From Pseudomonadota bacterium (GTDB taxonomy: Bacteria > Pseudomonadota > Gammaproteobacteria > Steroidobacterales > Steroidobacteraceae): a stretch of 64,000 nucleotides of DNA. The DNA lies in assembly GCA_021792755.1 (NCBI GenBank), contig JAJYUA010000001.1, forward strand, positions 248,001 through 312,000, read 5' to 3'. The notes beneath the pieces are model-generated. The model made no database searches. It was not told where the DNA came from and saw nothing but the letters and a program-made list of their open reading frames with translations. Position numbers and translations under genes: made by a program. Below are positions 1 to 8,268 of the stretch, piece by piece. Position 1 is the first letter of the stretch, and every line of letters starts with the position of its first letter.

Positions 1-485
1 TGGCACGCTTCAAGCGCGACGCGCTCGACATTCCGGGCGTGCGCGCCATCGTGCTGCTCGAGGGCATCAACGACATCGGCTGGGCCTACGATCCGAGCGG
101 CGACACCGGACCGCTGCCGGCCTCGGCCATCATCGGCGCCTACCGCGATCTGATCCGGCAGGCGCACGCGCGCGGCATCAAAATCTACCTGGGCACGCTC
201 ACGCCGTACCTCGGGGCCCTCTACGAGCATCCCGCCGGCGAGAAGGTGCGCGAGCAAGTCAACGCCTGGATCCGCCGGGGTCACGGCTTCGATGGCGTGA
301 TCCACTTCGACGGCGCACTGCGCGATCCGCGGCATCCGCACCACTATATCGGTGCGGACCAGTGCGGCGACGATCTGCACCCGAACGACGCCGGATATCA
401 CCTCATGGCCGAGACCGTGTACAGGGAGTTGTTTGCGCCGGGCAAGCCGCTCGCGCGCGCCGCGACCGCCCGCGCGCGCGGCTGA
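1..485 (+). CDS. SGNH/GDSL-family hydrolase, C-terminal fragment cut by window edge
   Basis: The reading frame is already open at base 3 and ends with TGA at 483-485, so only the last ~160 residues are present. The fragment shows the SGNH block III motif (EGINDIG, with the G-x-N-D core) and the block V catalytic motif DDLHPND, where Asp and His of the triad lie; the block I serine lies upstream of the window. Family members of this type are secreted or periplasmic esterases that remove acetyl or other acyl groups from plant polysaccharides or glycosides. Only 11 bp separate it from the GH78 gene, so the two are probably co-transcribed, and a role in deacylating a rhamnosylated substrate is inferred. 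The exact substrate cannot be assigned. Confidence 0.85.
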   Translation, partial: ARFKRDALDIPGVRAIVLLEGINDIGWAYDPSGDTGPLPASAIIGAYRDLIRQAHARGIKIYLGTLTPYLGALYEHPAGEKVREQVNAWIRRGHGFDGVIHFDGALRDPRHPHHYIGADQCGDDLHPNDAGYHLMAETVYRELFAPGKPLARAATARARG

Positions 486-496
486 CGGTTCCCGCC

Positions 497-3400
497 ATGG
501 CGAGGATCAACCGCCGCCGCGTGCTGATGGGTACGGGGCTGCTCGCAGCCGCGCCGATACTGCTGCGGCCGTCGCGTGCGCGCGGGGCCGAAGGCGACAC
601 CGCGACGCCCGAGGCGCAAGCACTTCGAGCCGTGCGGCTGCGCGTCGAGTACATCGAACGGCCGCTCGGTCTCGAGGTCGCACGACCGCGTCTATCCTGG
701 GCGTGCACGAGCCGTGCGCGAGGCGCCGCGCAGAGCGCGTATCGCATCACCGCCGCTTCGAGCCGCGAGCACCTCGAGGCGGGCAATGCCGACCTCTGGG
801 ACAGCGGCGTGGTCCGTTCGGGCCGTTGTTTCGAGGTCCGCTATGGCGGCAGGATGCTGCGCTCCGCCCAGCGCGTGTGGTGGCGGGTGCAAGTCTGGGA
901 CGCTCACGAGCGTCCGTCGCCGCCCAGCGAGCCCGCCTGGTTCGAGATGGGGCTGCTGCAGCCCTCCGACTGGCGGGCGCAGTGGCTGGACATCGAGAAT
1001 CCGGACGAGCGCGCCGACCGCGCGGCCGGGATCCACTGGATCTGGAGCGATGCGCCGCCGCTCGCTCCAGAGCCGCAGCAGTTCCGTCACCGGTTCACGC
1101 TGCCGGCCGGCGTGCGCCAGGCGCAGCTATGGCTGTCCGCCAAGGACGATCTGCTCGGCGTGTGGATCGACGGCGTCCCCGCCGCGTTGCCGGCCGAGCG
1201 GCCGTGGGGATCGATGCAGCGCATCTCGCTGCCGGTGACGCCGGGCGCGCACCTCATCGCCGTGAGCGGTCGGGCCGATCCCGGCACTTTCATGCCGGGC
1301 ACGGGCGGTGCGCTCGCCGCCCTCGTCAAGGTATGGCACACGGACGGAACGATCGAACGCTTCACCAGCGGACCGGACTGGCGCACTTCGCGCACTGCGC
1401 CTGCCGGGTGGACGCAGGCGGATTTCGATGACGGCCCCTGGCCGCGCGCGCGGGCCGCCGCCACCTCCCCACCGTGTGATCCTCGCCCCCCGCGCCCGGC
1501 GATGCTCGCGCGTCGGGATTTCATCGTCGCCAAGCCGCTTGCGCGCGCCAGACTCTATGCGACGGCGCTCGGCGCGTACGAGCCGCACATCAACGGCGAG
1601 CGACTCGGCACCGCCCGGCTAGCGCCGCAAATCACCGTGGCCGGCGACCACGTGCTCTATCAGTGCCATGACGCGACAGACCTGCTGCGTCCCGGCCGCA
1701 ACGCCCTCGGGGCGTTGATCGGCGACGGCTGGTACGCCTCCGCATTCACCTGGATGGACGAGCGCTACTCCCTCGCCGACAGTCCGCGGCGCTTTCTCGC
1801 GCAGCTGGTGCTCGAGTACTCCGACGGAAGCCGTGACGTCATCGTCACAGACTCGAGCTGGCGGCTGGCCAACTCCATGATCCTCTCCTCGCAGATCTAC
1901 GACGGCGAGAATTACGACGCGCGCCTCGAGCGGCGCGGCTGGGACGAGCCGGGCTACGACGCCACCGACTGGCAAGTCGCAGCGATCGGCGTGCCGCCGC
2001 GCGAGCGACTCGTGGCGCAGGTCGATCCGCCCATCCGAGCACTGCAAACCCTGGCGGTACGCACGATCACGCAGCCCCGCCCCGGGGTCTATGTGTGCGA
2101 CCTCGGGCAGAATTTCGCCGGCTGGTGCCGGCTGCGCGTGACGGGACCGGCGGGCACGACGGTGCGCCTGCGGCACGCCGAAATCCTCTATCCCGACGGC
2201 AACATCAACACCTCGAACCTGCGAGCTGCACGCGCGACGGATCACTACACGCTGCGCGGCGATCCGCTCGGCGAGACTTACGAGCCGCACTTCACTTATC
2301 ACGGCTTCCGCTACGTCGAAATCACTGGCTTTCCCGGCGTTCCCACCCGGGAAACGATCGAAGGCGTGGTGGCACACACGGCTGCGGCCGAGACCGGCGC
2401 GCTCGAGCTTAAGCAGCCGATCGCGCAGCAGATCTGGCACAACGCCCTGTGGAGCCAGCGCTCGAACTTCTTCGGCGTGCCCACCGACTGTCCGCAGCGT
2501 GATGAGCGCATGGGGTGGATGGGCGACATTCAGGTGTTTCTGGACGCCGCCGCGTTCAACATGGACGTCGATGCCTTCATCCGCCGATTCCTGCTGGAAG
2601 TGCGCGCCGGACAGACCGCCGATGGCGCATTTCCGATCGTCACGCCCCAGCCACGCTCTTTCCCCGAGCTGGTGAGCGCCGGCTGGAGCGACGCGGGCGT
2701 CATCCTGCCGTGGACACTGTACCGGCGCTACGGGGACAGCGCGGTCATCGAGGAGAACTGGCCGCACATGCAGCGCTGGCTCGAGTACGTCGGCGAGGCG
2801 AATCCGGATTTTCTCTGGCGCCGCCGCCGGGGCCTCGATCTCGGCGACTGGCTGTCGGTCGTCTCGACCAATCCCGATGTGGCGCCGAACCCGGCAGAAG
2901 CGACCACGCCGAAGATGCTGGTGGCAACGGCGTATTGGGCCCGCTGTGCGGCCTTGATGGCGGAGATGGCCGGGGCCATCGGCCACACGGACGAGGCCGA
3001 GCGCTACGCGCGCCTGCGCCAGCGCATCGCACAGGCCTTCGCGCGGGAATTCGTCCGTTCCGACGGCACCGTCGGCAACGGCAGTCAGACCAGCTACGCG
3101 CTGTCGCTGCGCTTCGGCCTGGTGCCCGCGGCGCTGCGCACCCGTGCCGGCGAGCGGCTCGCCGCCGATGTCGGGCAGCGCGGCAATCTGCTCTCGACGG
3201 GCTTTCTCGGCACCCCCTGCCTGCTCGATGCGCTGGCCGACAACGGCCAGCGCCGGCTCGCCATCACGCTGCTGCTACAGACCCAATACCCCTCCTGGGG
3301 CTACATGATCGAGCACGGCGCGACCACGATGTGGGAGCGGTGGAACGGCAATGCCGTCGATCAGTCCATGAACTCCTTCAATCACTATGCGCTCGGCGCG

Positions 3401-3754
3401 GTGGTCGGGTTCATGTACCGGCGCGTCGGCGGCATCGACGAGGCCGCGCCCGGCTTCCGTCGCATCAGGATCGATCCGATCTTCGACGCCCGCATTGCGC
3501 GCGTGCGCGCCCGGTATGAATCCTGCCTCGGACCGATCTCGACCGAGCTCGACGGAGATGCGCGCGGTCTCACGCGCCTGCGGCTGTGCATACCGGCCAA
3601 CAGCCGCGCCGAGGTGCATCTGCCGGGCCGTCCGCTCGAGTGGCGCGCCGACGGCCGGCCGCTGCGCACGGCGGTTCTGCGTGCCCTGAGCAGCGCGCCC
3701 GGCGCCTTCATCGCCGAGCTGGACTCGGGAACCTATGAATTGACGAGAGACTGA
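497..3754 (+). CDS. Glycoside hydrolase family 78 alpha-L-rhamnosidase, Tat-exported
   Basis: A protein of 1085 residues from ATG 497, chosen because it gives a clean twin-arginine signal peptide (NRRRVLMG followed by a hydrophobic run, residues ~5-25). The open frame continues upstream but only as a shadow of the esterase. The layout fits GH78: N-terminal beta domains, an (alpha/alpha)6 barrel from about residue 640, and a C-terminal beta domain. The motif DCPQRDERMGWMGD carries the general acid, Glu670, and TMWERWNG carries the proposed base, Glu947. GH78 enzymes release terminal alpha-L-rhamnose from rhamnogalacturonan, flavonoid glycosides or other rhamnosides; export suggests a periplasmic site. 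It shares a transcription unit with the esterase, a racemase-family protein and an MFS transporter. Confidence 0.93.
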   Translation: MARINRRRVLMGTGLLAAAPILLRPSRARGAEGDTATPEAQALRAVRLRVEYIERPLGLEVARPRLSWACTSRARGAAQSAYRITAASSREHLEAGNADLWDSGVVRSGRCFEVRYGGRMLRSAQRVWWRVQVWDAHERPSPPSEPAWFEMGLLQPSDWRAQWLDIENPDERADRAAGIHWIWSDAPPLAPEPQQFRHRFTLPAGVRQAQLWLSAKDDLLGVWIDGVPAALPAERPWGSMQRISLPVTPGAHLIAVSGRADPGTFMPGTGGALAALVKVWHTDGTIERFTSGPDWRTSRTAPAGWTQADFDDGPWPRARAAATSPPCDPRPPRPAMLARRDFIVAKPLARARLYATALGAYEPHINGERLGTARLAPQITVAGDHVLYQCHDATDLLRPGRNALGALIGDGWYASAFTWMDERYSLADSPRRFLAQLVLEYSDGSRDVIVTDSSWRLANSMILSSQIYDGENYDARLERRGWDEPGYDATDWQVAAIGVPPRERLVAQVDPPIRALQTLAVRTITQPRPGVYVCDLGQNFAGWCRLRVTGPAGTTVRLRHAEILYPDGNINTSNLRAARATDHYTLRGDPLGETYEPHFTYHGFRYVEITGFPGVPTRETIEGVVAHTAAAETGALELKQPIAQQIWHNALWSQRSNFFGVPTDCPQRDERMGWMGDIQVFLDAAAFNMDVDAFIRRFLLEVRAGQTADGAFPIVTPQPRSFPELVSAGWSDAGVILPWTLYRRYGDSAVIEENWPHMQRWLEYVGEANPDFLWRRRRGLDLGDWLSVVSTNPDVAPNPAEATTPKMLVATAYWARCAALMAEMAGAIGHTDEAERYARLRQRIAQAFAREFVRSDGTVGNGSQTSYALSLRFGLVPAALRTRAGERLAADVGQRGNLLSTGFLGTPCLLDALADNGQRRLAITLLLQTQYPSWGYMIEHGATTMWERWNGNAVDQSMNSFNHYALGAVVGFMYRRVGGIDEAAPGFRRIRIDPIFDARIARVRARYESCLGPISTELDGDARGLTRLRLCIPANSRAEVHLPGRPLEWRADGRPLRTAVLRALSSAPGAFIAELDSGTYELTRD

Positions 3755-3755
3755 C

Positions 3756-4430
3756 ATGCCGCAACGTAAGCTTGCCCTGCTGCACACCTCACCCGTGCTC
3801 ACTCCGCTGTTCGCCTCGCTGTGCGCGCAATGGCTGCCGGAGGTGCAGATCTTCCATGCCGTCGACGAAAGTCTCATCAAGAACACGATCCAGGCCGGGC
3901 GGCTGGAGAAAACGACGGTGCGGCGGCTCGCCACGCTGGTCGGCTCGGCGCTCGAGGGCGGCGCGGACGGCGTGCTGGTGACTTGCTCGTCCATCGGCGC
4001 GGCCGTGGACGTCGCCCGGCAGCTGTACGATCAGCCCGTGCTGCGCGTGGATGCGCCCATGGCGCACGCCGCGGTGCAGCAAGGCCGGCGTATCGGGGTG
4101 CTTGCGACGCTGCGTACCACGCTCGAGCCGACTTCGGCGCTGGTGCGCAGCGCGGCGCTCGAGGCCGGCCGTGAGGTCGAGGTCATCGAATGCCTGTGCC
4201 AGGGCGCGTTTGAGGCCGTCCTCGCGGGCAATACCGCCACGCACGATCGCCTGGTGAGCGAGGCGCTGACCGCACGGATGCGGGATGTCGATGTAATCGT
4301 GTTGGCGCAGGCGTCCATGGCCCGGGTCGTCGCGGCGCTGCCGCCGCATGCCGTGCCGGCGCCGGTGCTGTCGAGCCCCGAGTCCGGGGTACGGCAAATG
4401 CGCGAGGTGTTCGGCCTCGGTGCCGGCTGA
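3756..4430 (+). CDS. Asp/Glu/hydantoin racemase-family protein, second Cys missing
   Basis: A 224-residue protein starting 1 bp after the GH78 stop. It has the two-lobed Asp/Glu racemase family pattern, with the N-lobe motif VTCSS (Cys77) as the first catalytic cysteine. In true racemases the C-lobe carries a second cysteine in a G-C-T context; here the matching stretch reads VLAQAS with no cysteine. The protein is therefore more likely an isomerase, decarboxylase or lyase-type member (compare maleate isomerase and arylmalonate decarboxylase, which use unusual cysteine sets) than an amino-acid racemase. Its place between a rhamnosidase and a carboxylate-type MFS carrier suggests a role with sugar acids or keto acids; the substrate is unknown. 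Confidence 0.75.
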   Translation: MPQRKLALLHTSPVLTPLFASLCAQWLPEVQIFHAVDESLIKNTIQAGRLEKTTVRRLATLVGSALEGGADGVLVTCSSIGAAVDVARQLYDQPVLRVDAPMAHAAVQQGRRIGVLATLRTTLEPTSALVRSAALEAGREVEVIECLCQGAFEAVLAGNTATHDRLVSEALTARMRDVDVIVLAQASMARVVAALPPHAVPAPVLSSPESGVRQMREVFGLGAG

Positions 4431-5729
4431 ATGCTCGCCAAGCGCTACGCCGTCGTCGGACTGCTGAGCGTTGTCTCGGTCATCACGTTTCTCGACCGGA
4501 TGGCGATCTCGGTGCTGGGACCGCGCATTCAGCGCGATCTCGGCCTGACCCCCGAGCAGTGGGGCTGGGTGCTCAGCGCCTATGTGATCGCCTACGGCCT
4601 GTTCGAGATTCCCTCCGGCGCGCTTGGTGATCGCCATGGCCAGCGGCGCGAGCTTTCACGCATCGCCGTCTGGTGGTCGGGCTTCACGGCGCTCACCGGA
4701 GCGTGCACACGATTCATGCCGCTCGCGATCGTGCGTTTCTGCTTCGGCATCGGCTCGGCCGGCGCTTATCCGAACGCCTCCGGCGTATTGTGGCGCTGGC
4801 TGCCGGCACGCGAGCGGGCACGCGGGCAGGGAGCGGTGTGGGCCGCGAGCCGGCTCGGCGGTGCGCTCGCGCCGCTGCTGCTGGTGCCGCTGGCGCTGCG
4901 TTTCGGCTGGCGGGTGGTGTTCTGGGTGCTCGCGGTCATCGGCGCGGCGTGGGCTCTCGCGTGGTGGCTGTGGTATCACGATCGGCCGGCCGAACAGCCG
5001 GGAATTCGTGCCGAGGAGCTGACTGAAATCGGCACGCGCCCCGGGGACGCGCACGGCGGCAAGGGAGCGCTGCGCCGGCTGCTGGGACTGCGCCAGCTGT
5101 GGCTCATCGTGCTCGCGTATGGCTGCTACGGCTGCGGCAGCTGGTTCTACTTCAACTGGTTCCCCACCTGGATGGTGCACGCCGGGCACTTCTCGCTGCG
5201 CCAGATGGGCGTGTATGCCGCCTTTCCGTTTCTGCTCGGCATCGGCAGCAATCTCATCGGCGGCGCGGTCTGCGACCGCCTGGGGATCAGGATCGGCCTG
5301 CGCAACGCCACGCGGATCATGACCGCAGGTTGTCTGATCGTCGGCGCGGCGCTGCTCTTCGCCATGAGCGCCGTCACCGACCGGGCCGCCATCGTGATCC
5401 TTGCCAGCGCCGGGTTCGCCGCCATGGACCTGATGTTGCCGGCCTCCTGGGCCATGTGCATGAGCATCGGCGGCAACCACGGCGGCGCGGCCACCGGCGT
5501 GATGAACACCGCCGGCCAGGCCGGGGGCGTATTGTGCACGCTCGCCTTCGGGTATATCGCCGGCGCCACCGGCGACTACGAGCTGCCGGTGCGGGCGGTG
5601 GCGCTGATGGTGGTGATCGCGGCTGTCATTTTCTCACGGGTCGACTGCACGGCCGGGCTAGCGGCCGAGCCTGACACGCTCGAAGAATCCTTCGCTGCCC
5701 ACCTGACCCCCCTTGAGGACGAGCTCTAG
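4431..5729 (+). CDS. MFS transporter, ACS family (hexuronate/sugar-acid type)
   Basis: A 432-residue integral membrane protein of about 12 hydrophobic segments. The N-terminal stretch FLDRMAISVLGPRIQRDLGL and the following GDRHGQR loop are typical of the anion:cation symporter branch of MFS (ExuT, GudP, phthalate and tartrate carriers). Inner-membrane proton-coupled uptake of a sugar acid or other carboxylate is the family expectation. The ATG follows directly on the TGA of the racemase-family gene, so translational coupling is likely. The last ~24 codons overlap the 3' end of the convergent DUF1537 kinase gene. The presence of both this carrier and an ABC importer suggests at least two substrates, for example a free sugar and its aldonate. 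Confidence 0.9.
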   Translation: MLAKRYAVVGLLSVVSVITFLDRMAISVLGPRIQRDLGLTPEQWGWVLSAYVIAYGLFEIPSGALGDRHGQRRELSRIAVWWSGFTALTGACTRFMPLAIVRFCFGIGSAGAYPNASGVLWRWLPARERARGQGAVWAASRLGGALAPLLLVPLALRFGWRVVFWVLAVIGAAWALAWWLWYHDRPAEQPGIRAEELTEIGTRPGDAHGGKGALRRLLGLRQLWLIVLAYGCYGCGSWFYFNWFPTWMVHAGHFSLRQMGVYAAFPFLLGIGSNLIGGAVCDRLGIRIGLRNATRIMTAGCLIVGAALLFAMSAVTDRAAIVILASAGFAAMDLMLPASWAMCMSIGGNHGGAATGVMNTAGQAGGVLCTLAFGYIAGATGDYELPVRAVALMVVIAAVIFSRVDCTAGLAAEPDTLEESFAAHLTPLEDEL

Positions 5730-6971
5730 GCCCTCGAGGCCGGAGCGCGCGCCGGCATGCGCCCGGCACAACGGCGCGCCCGGCTCCAGAGCGGCCTTCA
5801 AGGTCAGGGCGTGCAGGCCGAGCTGCGCGACCGCGTGACTCGAGGTGTCGCCGCCGGCGAGCAGCACGCGCGGCACCGGCGCGGCGGCGAGGATGCGTGC
5901 CAGCAGCTCTCCCATACGGCGGCCGAGCGCCTCGCCCGAAGCGGGCGAGCCGGCGCGCAGCGGGCCGAGTGCGCTGTAGAGGACGGTGCTGCGGCCGTCC
6001 CGCAAGCGGGCAACCGCCTCACGCACCACCCGCTCGCCCGCCTGCGCGCCGGTCGCGTCGCTGAGCAGAAGCGCCGGATCGAGCGCGATGCCGTGATAGC
6101 CCGCGCGCAGGGCGGCCTGGATCTGACGCTCGGTGACGGGGGAGCAACTGCCGCTCATCGCCAGCAGCCTGTCCACGGGCTCGGCGCGCGGCTGCGTCTC
6201 GCTTCCCGCCGGAATGAGCCCCGCATCCCGCCAGGCGGACAGCAGCGCGTACGGAACTCCGGAGCTGCCGGCGCAAAACAGCGCATGACGCTGCGCGCTG
6301 CGCCACAACAGCCGCCCGGTCTGGGCGAGGTCCGCCTCGCCGACCCCGTCGAAGAGCACCGCCTCGTCGCCGGCGGCGAGGCACCCGGCCAGCGCCTCGG
6401 CCGCGGCGTTGCGTGCCAGTGCCGGCAGCTCGATCAGCCCGATGCGCATCGCGGTCTGCGCCGCCAGGTGCCGGCGCAAATCCGCCTCGTGCAGGGGCGT
6501 GACGGGGTGAGCCCGCATCGTGGGGTGGCGATCGATCCGGTGCACGACCCCGCCGGCGGCTGCGAACAGATTGCCGAAGGCCACATACCGGCCGAGGTGC
6601 GGCGCGGCCACCGCGATCGGAATGAACGGGCCGGGCAGGGCGTCGCGCCCGATCTCGAGCGCGCGGCCGATCGACCCGATCTGCGGCGAGCTGTCGAACG
6701 TGGAGCAGGTCTTGTAGTGCACAAGCGGCGCGCCGAATGCCCCCAGGCGCGCAAACAGCGCCGGCAGATGCTCGCTCATCCACCGCGGCGTGCGGCTGCG
6801 GCTGTCGCCCGCGATGCCGAGCGCCTGGCACTCCGGGAACAGCCGCGCCTGCGCATCGCTCGGCGGACCGATGAACAGCACGCTGCGCACCCCGGCCGAG
6901 GCCAGCACCTCGAGCACATCGGTCGAGCCGGTGAAGTCATCGCCGTAGTACGCGTACAGAGGACGAGGCAC
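5658..6971 (-). CDS. DUF1537 four-carbon/acid-sugar kinase
   Basis: A 437-residue protein. I start it at GTG 6971, 10 bp after the RLP stop, because the family N-terminus (LYAYYGDDFTGSTDVLE) follows at once; the longer open frame runs into the RLP gene. The N-terminal DDFTG motif contacts the acid sugar and the C-terminal GGDTS plus LKGGQVGSEGFF motifs bind ATP. DUF1537 proteins phosphorylate acid sugars such as threonate, erythronate or 3-oxo-isoapionate. Pairing with an RLP is the arrangement described for D-apionate catabolism, where the kinase (OiaK) makes the RLP substrate. It is the last gene of a four-gene minus operon and overlaps the MFS gene by 72 bp tail to tail. Confidence 0.9.
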   Translation of the reverse strand: MPRPLYAYYGDDFTGSTDVLEVLASAGVRSVLFIGPPSDAQARLFPECQALGIAGDSRSRTPRWMSEHLPALFARLGAFGAPLVHYKTCSTFDSSPQIGSIGRALEIGRDALPGPFIPIAVAAPHLGRYVAFGNLFAAAGGVVHRIDRHPTMRAHPVTPLHEADLRRHLAAQTAMRIGLIELPALARNAAAEALAGCLAAGDEAVLFDGVGEADLAQTGRLLWRSAQRHALFCAGSSGVPYALLSAWRDAGLIPAGSETQPRAEPVDRLLAMSGSCSPVTERQIQAALRAGYHGIALDPALLLSDATGAQAGERVVREAVARLRDGRSTVLYSALGPLRAGSPASGEALGRRMGELLARILAAAPVPRVLLAGGDTSSHAVAQLGLHALTLKAALEPGAPLCRAHAGARSGLEGLELVLKGGQVGSEGFFERVRLGR

Positions 6972-6981
6972 GATGCTTGCC

Positions 6982-8268
6982 TCAGCGGCCGAAAGCCGCG
7001 ATCGCCTCCGCGAGCTCGCGATGCTCGCGCGCGTGCTGCGCAAGCGGGATGCCGGCTACGGCCGCCTCCCAGGCCTGGCGGAGGCTGCGCACCCCGGCGG
7101 CCGCGCCGCCCGGGTGGCCGATGATCCCGCCCCCGCAGGCGTGAATGAGATCCACCGAGCCGAGCGCCTGCCAGGTGCCCGGCACCTGCAGCGCCGTCTG
7201 GCCGCAGGAGAATACCGGCATGATCTCGCAGCCGGGCGAGGGAGGCGGGAACATCGGCGTGAGACACTCGTGCGCCGAGGCGATGACCGACTCGTTGCTC
7301 TCGCAGAACTTGTTGTCGAGACCGTTGACGTGCACGTGATCGATGCCCGCCAGGCGCCACAGCTTCTGCCAGGCCGGAAAGCTTACCCCGATGGCCGGAG
7401 AGCGGCCGAGCAGGCCCCAGCCGTTGCGGTGGCCGTGGATCGGCACCTGGCACTGGGCGCGCAGCGCCGTCAGCGCCGGCAAGCCGATACTGTGCAGGCT
7501 CACCATGATGCAGTTGCCGCCTCCGGCCACGACACGCTCGTGACGGCGCAGCATCTGATCGATCTCGCCGGTGATGTTGACCGCGTAGAGGATGCGCCGC
7601 CCGGTGCGCTCGGCGTGCTCGCGCAACACGCGCATCACCGCACTGAAGCGCGCCTCGAACGGACAGTGCGGACCGTCCGCTTGCAGCTCGTCATCCTTGA
7701 TGAAATCCACACCGGCGGCGGCGAGTTCGGCGACCCGTGCGGCGGTTGCTGCGGGCGAGAGGCCCACACTCGGCTTGATGATCGTGCCGATGAGCGGCCG
7801 GCCGTGCACGCCGCTCGCTGCGCGTGTTCCGGGCACCCCGAACCGGGGGCCGGGGTAGGCGGAGAGAAACTCCCGCGGCAGTGTCAGATCGAGCAGCCGC
7901 ATGCCGGAGAACGCCTTCAGCTCCCAGAGGTTTCCCGCGACAGTGGCGAGCAGGTTCGGCAGCGACGGCCCGAAATTGTGCAGTGGCCAGGACAGGGTGA
8001 CCTCGGCGGTGCGCCACACGCCCGGCCCGCCCCGCGGCTGCCAGGCCCCGGGCAACGAGGGTGAGCTCGTCTCGCCCGTCGGCGTCAATGCCTCGATGCG
8101 TGCGCTGAAGCGTTCGCGCAGCGCATCCGTCTCACCCGCGACGCGCACGAACGTGCCGGTCGACTGCTCGCCGGCCATCTGTGCCGCCGCTGCCTCCAGC
8201 GGCCGGGCGGTTTCGATCCAGTAGCGCGCCAGGACGCGCGCACCGTCAGGCCCGCTCGAAGTAGACAT
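6982..8268 (-). CDS. RuBisCO-like protein (RLP), catalytic residues retained
   Basis: A 428-residue RuBisCO large-subunit-like protein. The barrel starts with GTIIKPSVGLSP (Lys165, equivalent to Lys175 of plant RuBisCO). The carbamylation/metal motif FIKDDE is intact (Lys191, Asp193, Glu194). IHGHRNGWG gives His280 and Arg281, loop 6 reads NGLDNKF (Lys320), and ACGGGIIGHPGG binds phosphate. The residue after Lys165-Pro is Ser rather than the usual Lys. Such RLPs are not CO2-fixing enzymes; characterised relatives next to DUF1537 kinases decarboxylate or transcarboxylate phosphorylated branched sugar acids (OiaX/OiaT in D-apionate catabolism). Start ATG 8268 lies 23 bp inside the GH127 gene, so translation is coupled. 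I infer that it acts on the product of the adjacent kinase. Confidence 0.9.
   Translation of the reverse strand: MSTSSGPDGARVLARYWIETARPLEAAAAQMAGEQSTGTFVRVAGETDALRERFSARIEALTPTGETSSPSLPGAWQPRGGPGVWRTAEVTLSWPLHNFGPSLPNLLATVAGNLWELKAFSGMRLLDLTLPREFLSAYPGPRFGVPGTRAASGVHGRPLIGTIIKPSVGLSPAATAARVAELAAAGVDFIKDDELQADGPHCPFEARFSAVMRVLREHAERTGRRILYAVNITGEIDQMLRRHERVVAGGGNCIMVSLHSIGLPALTALRAQCQVPIHGHRNGWGLLGRSPAIGVSFPAWQKLWRLAGIDHVHVNGLDNKFCESNESVIASAHECLTPMFPPPSPGCEIMPVFSCGQTALQVPGTWQALGSVDLIHACGGGIIGHPGGAAAGVRSLRQAWEAAVAGIPLAQHAREHRELAEAIAAFGR

Noticed and set aside
6982-8268. RLP as a CO2-fixing RuBisCO
   Set aside because: Loop 6, the K-P-K motif and neighbouring genes differ from true RuBisCO; no phosphoribulokinase or carboxysome gene is present.
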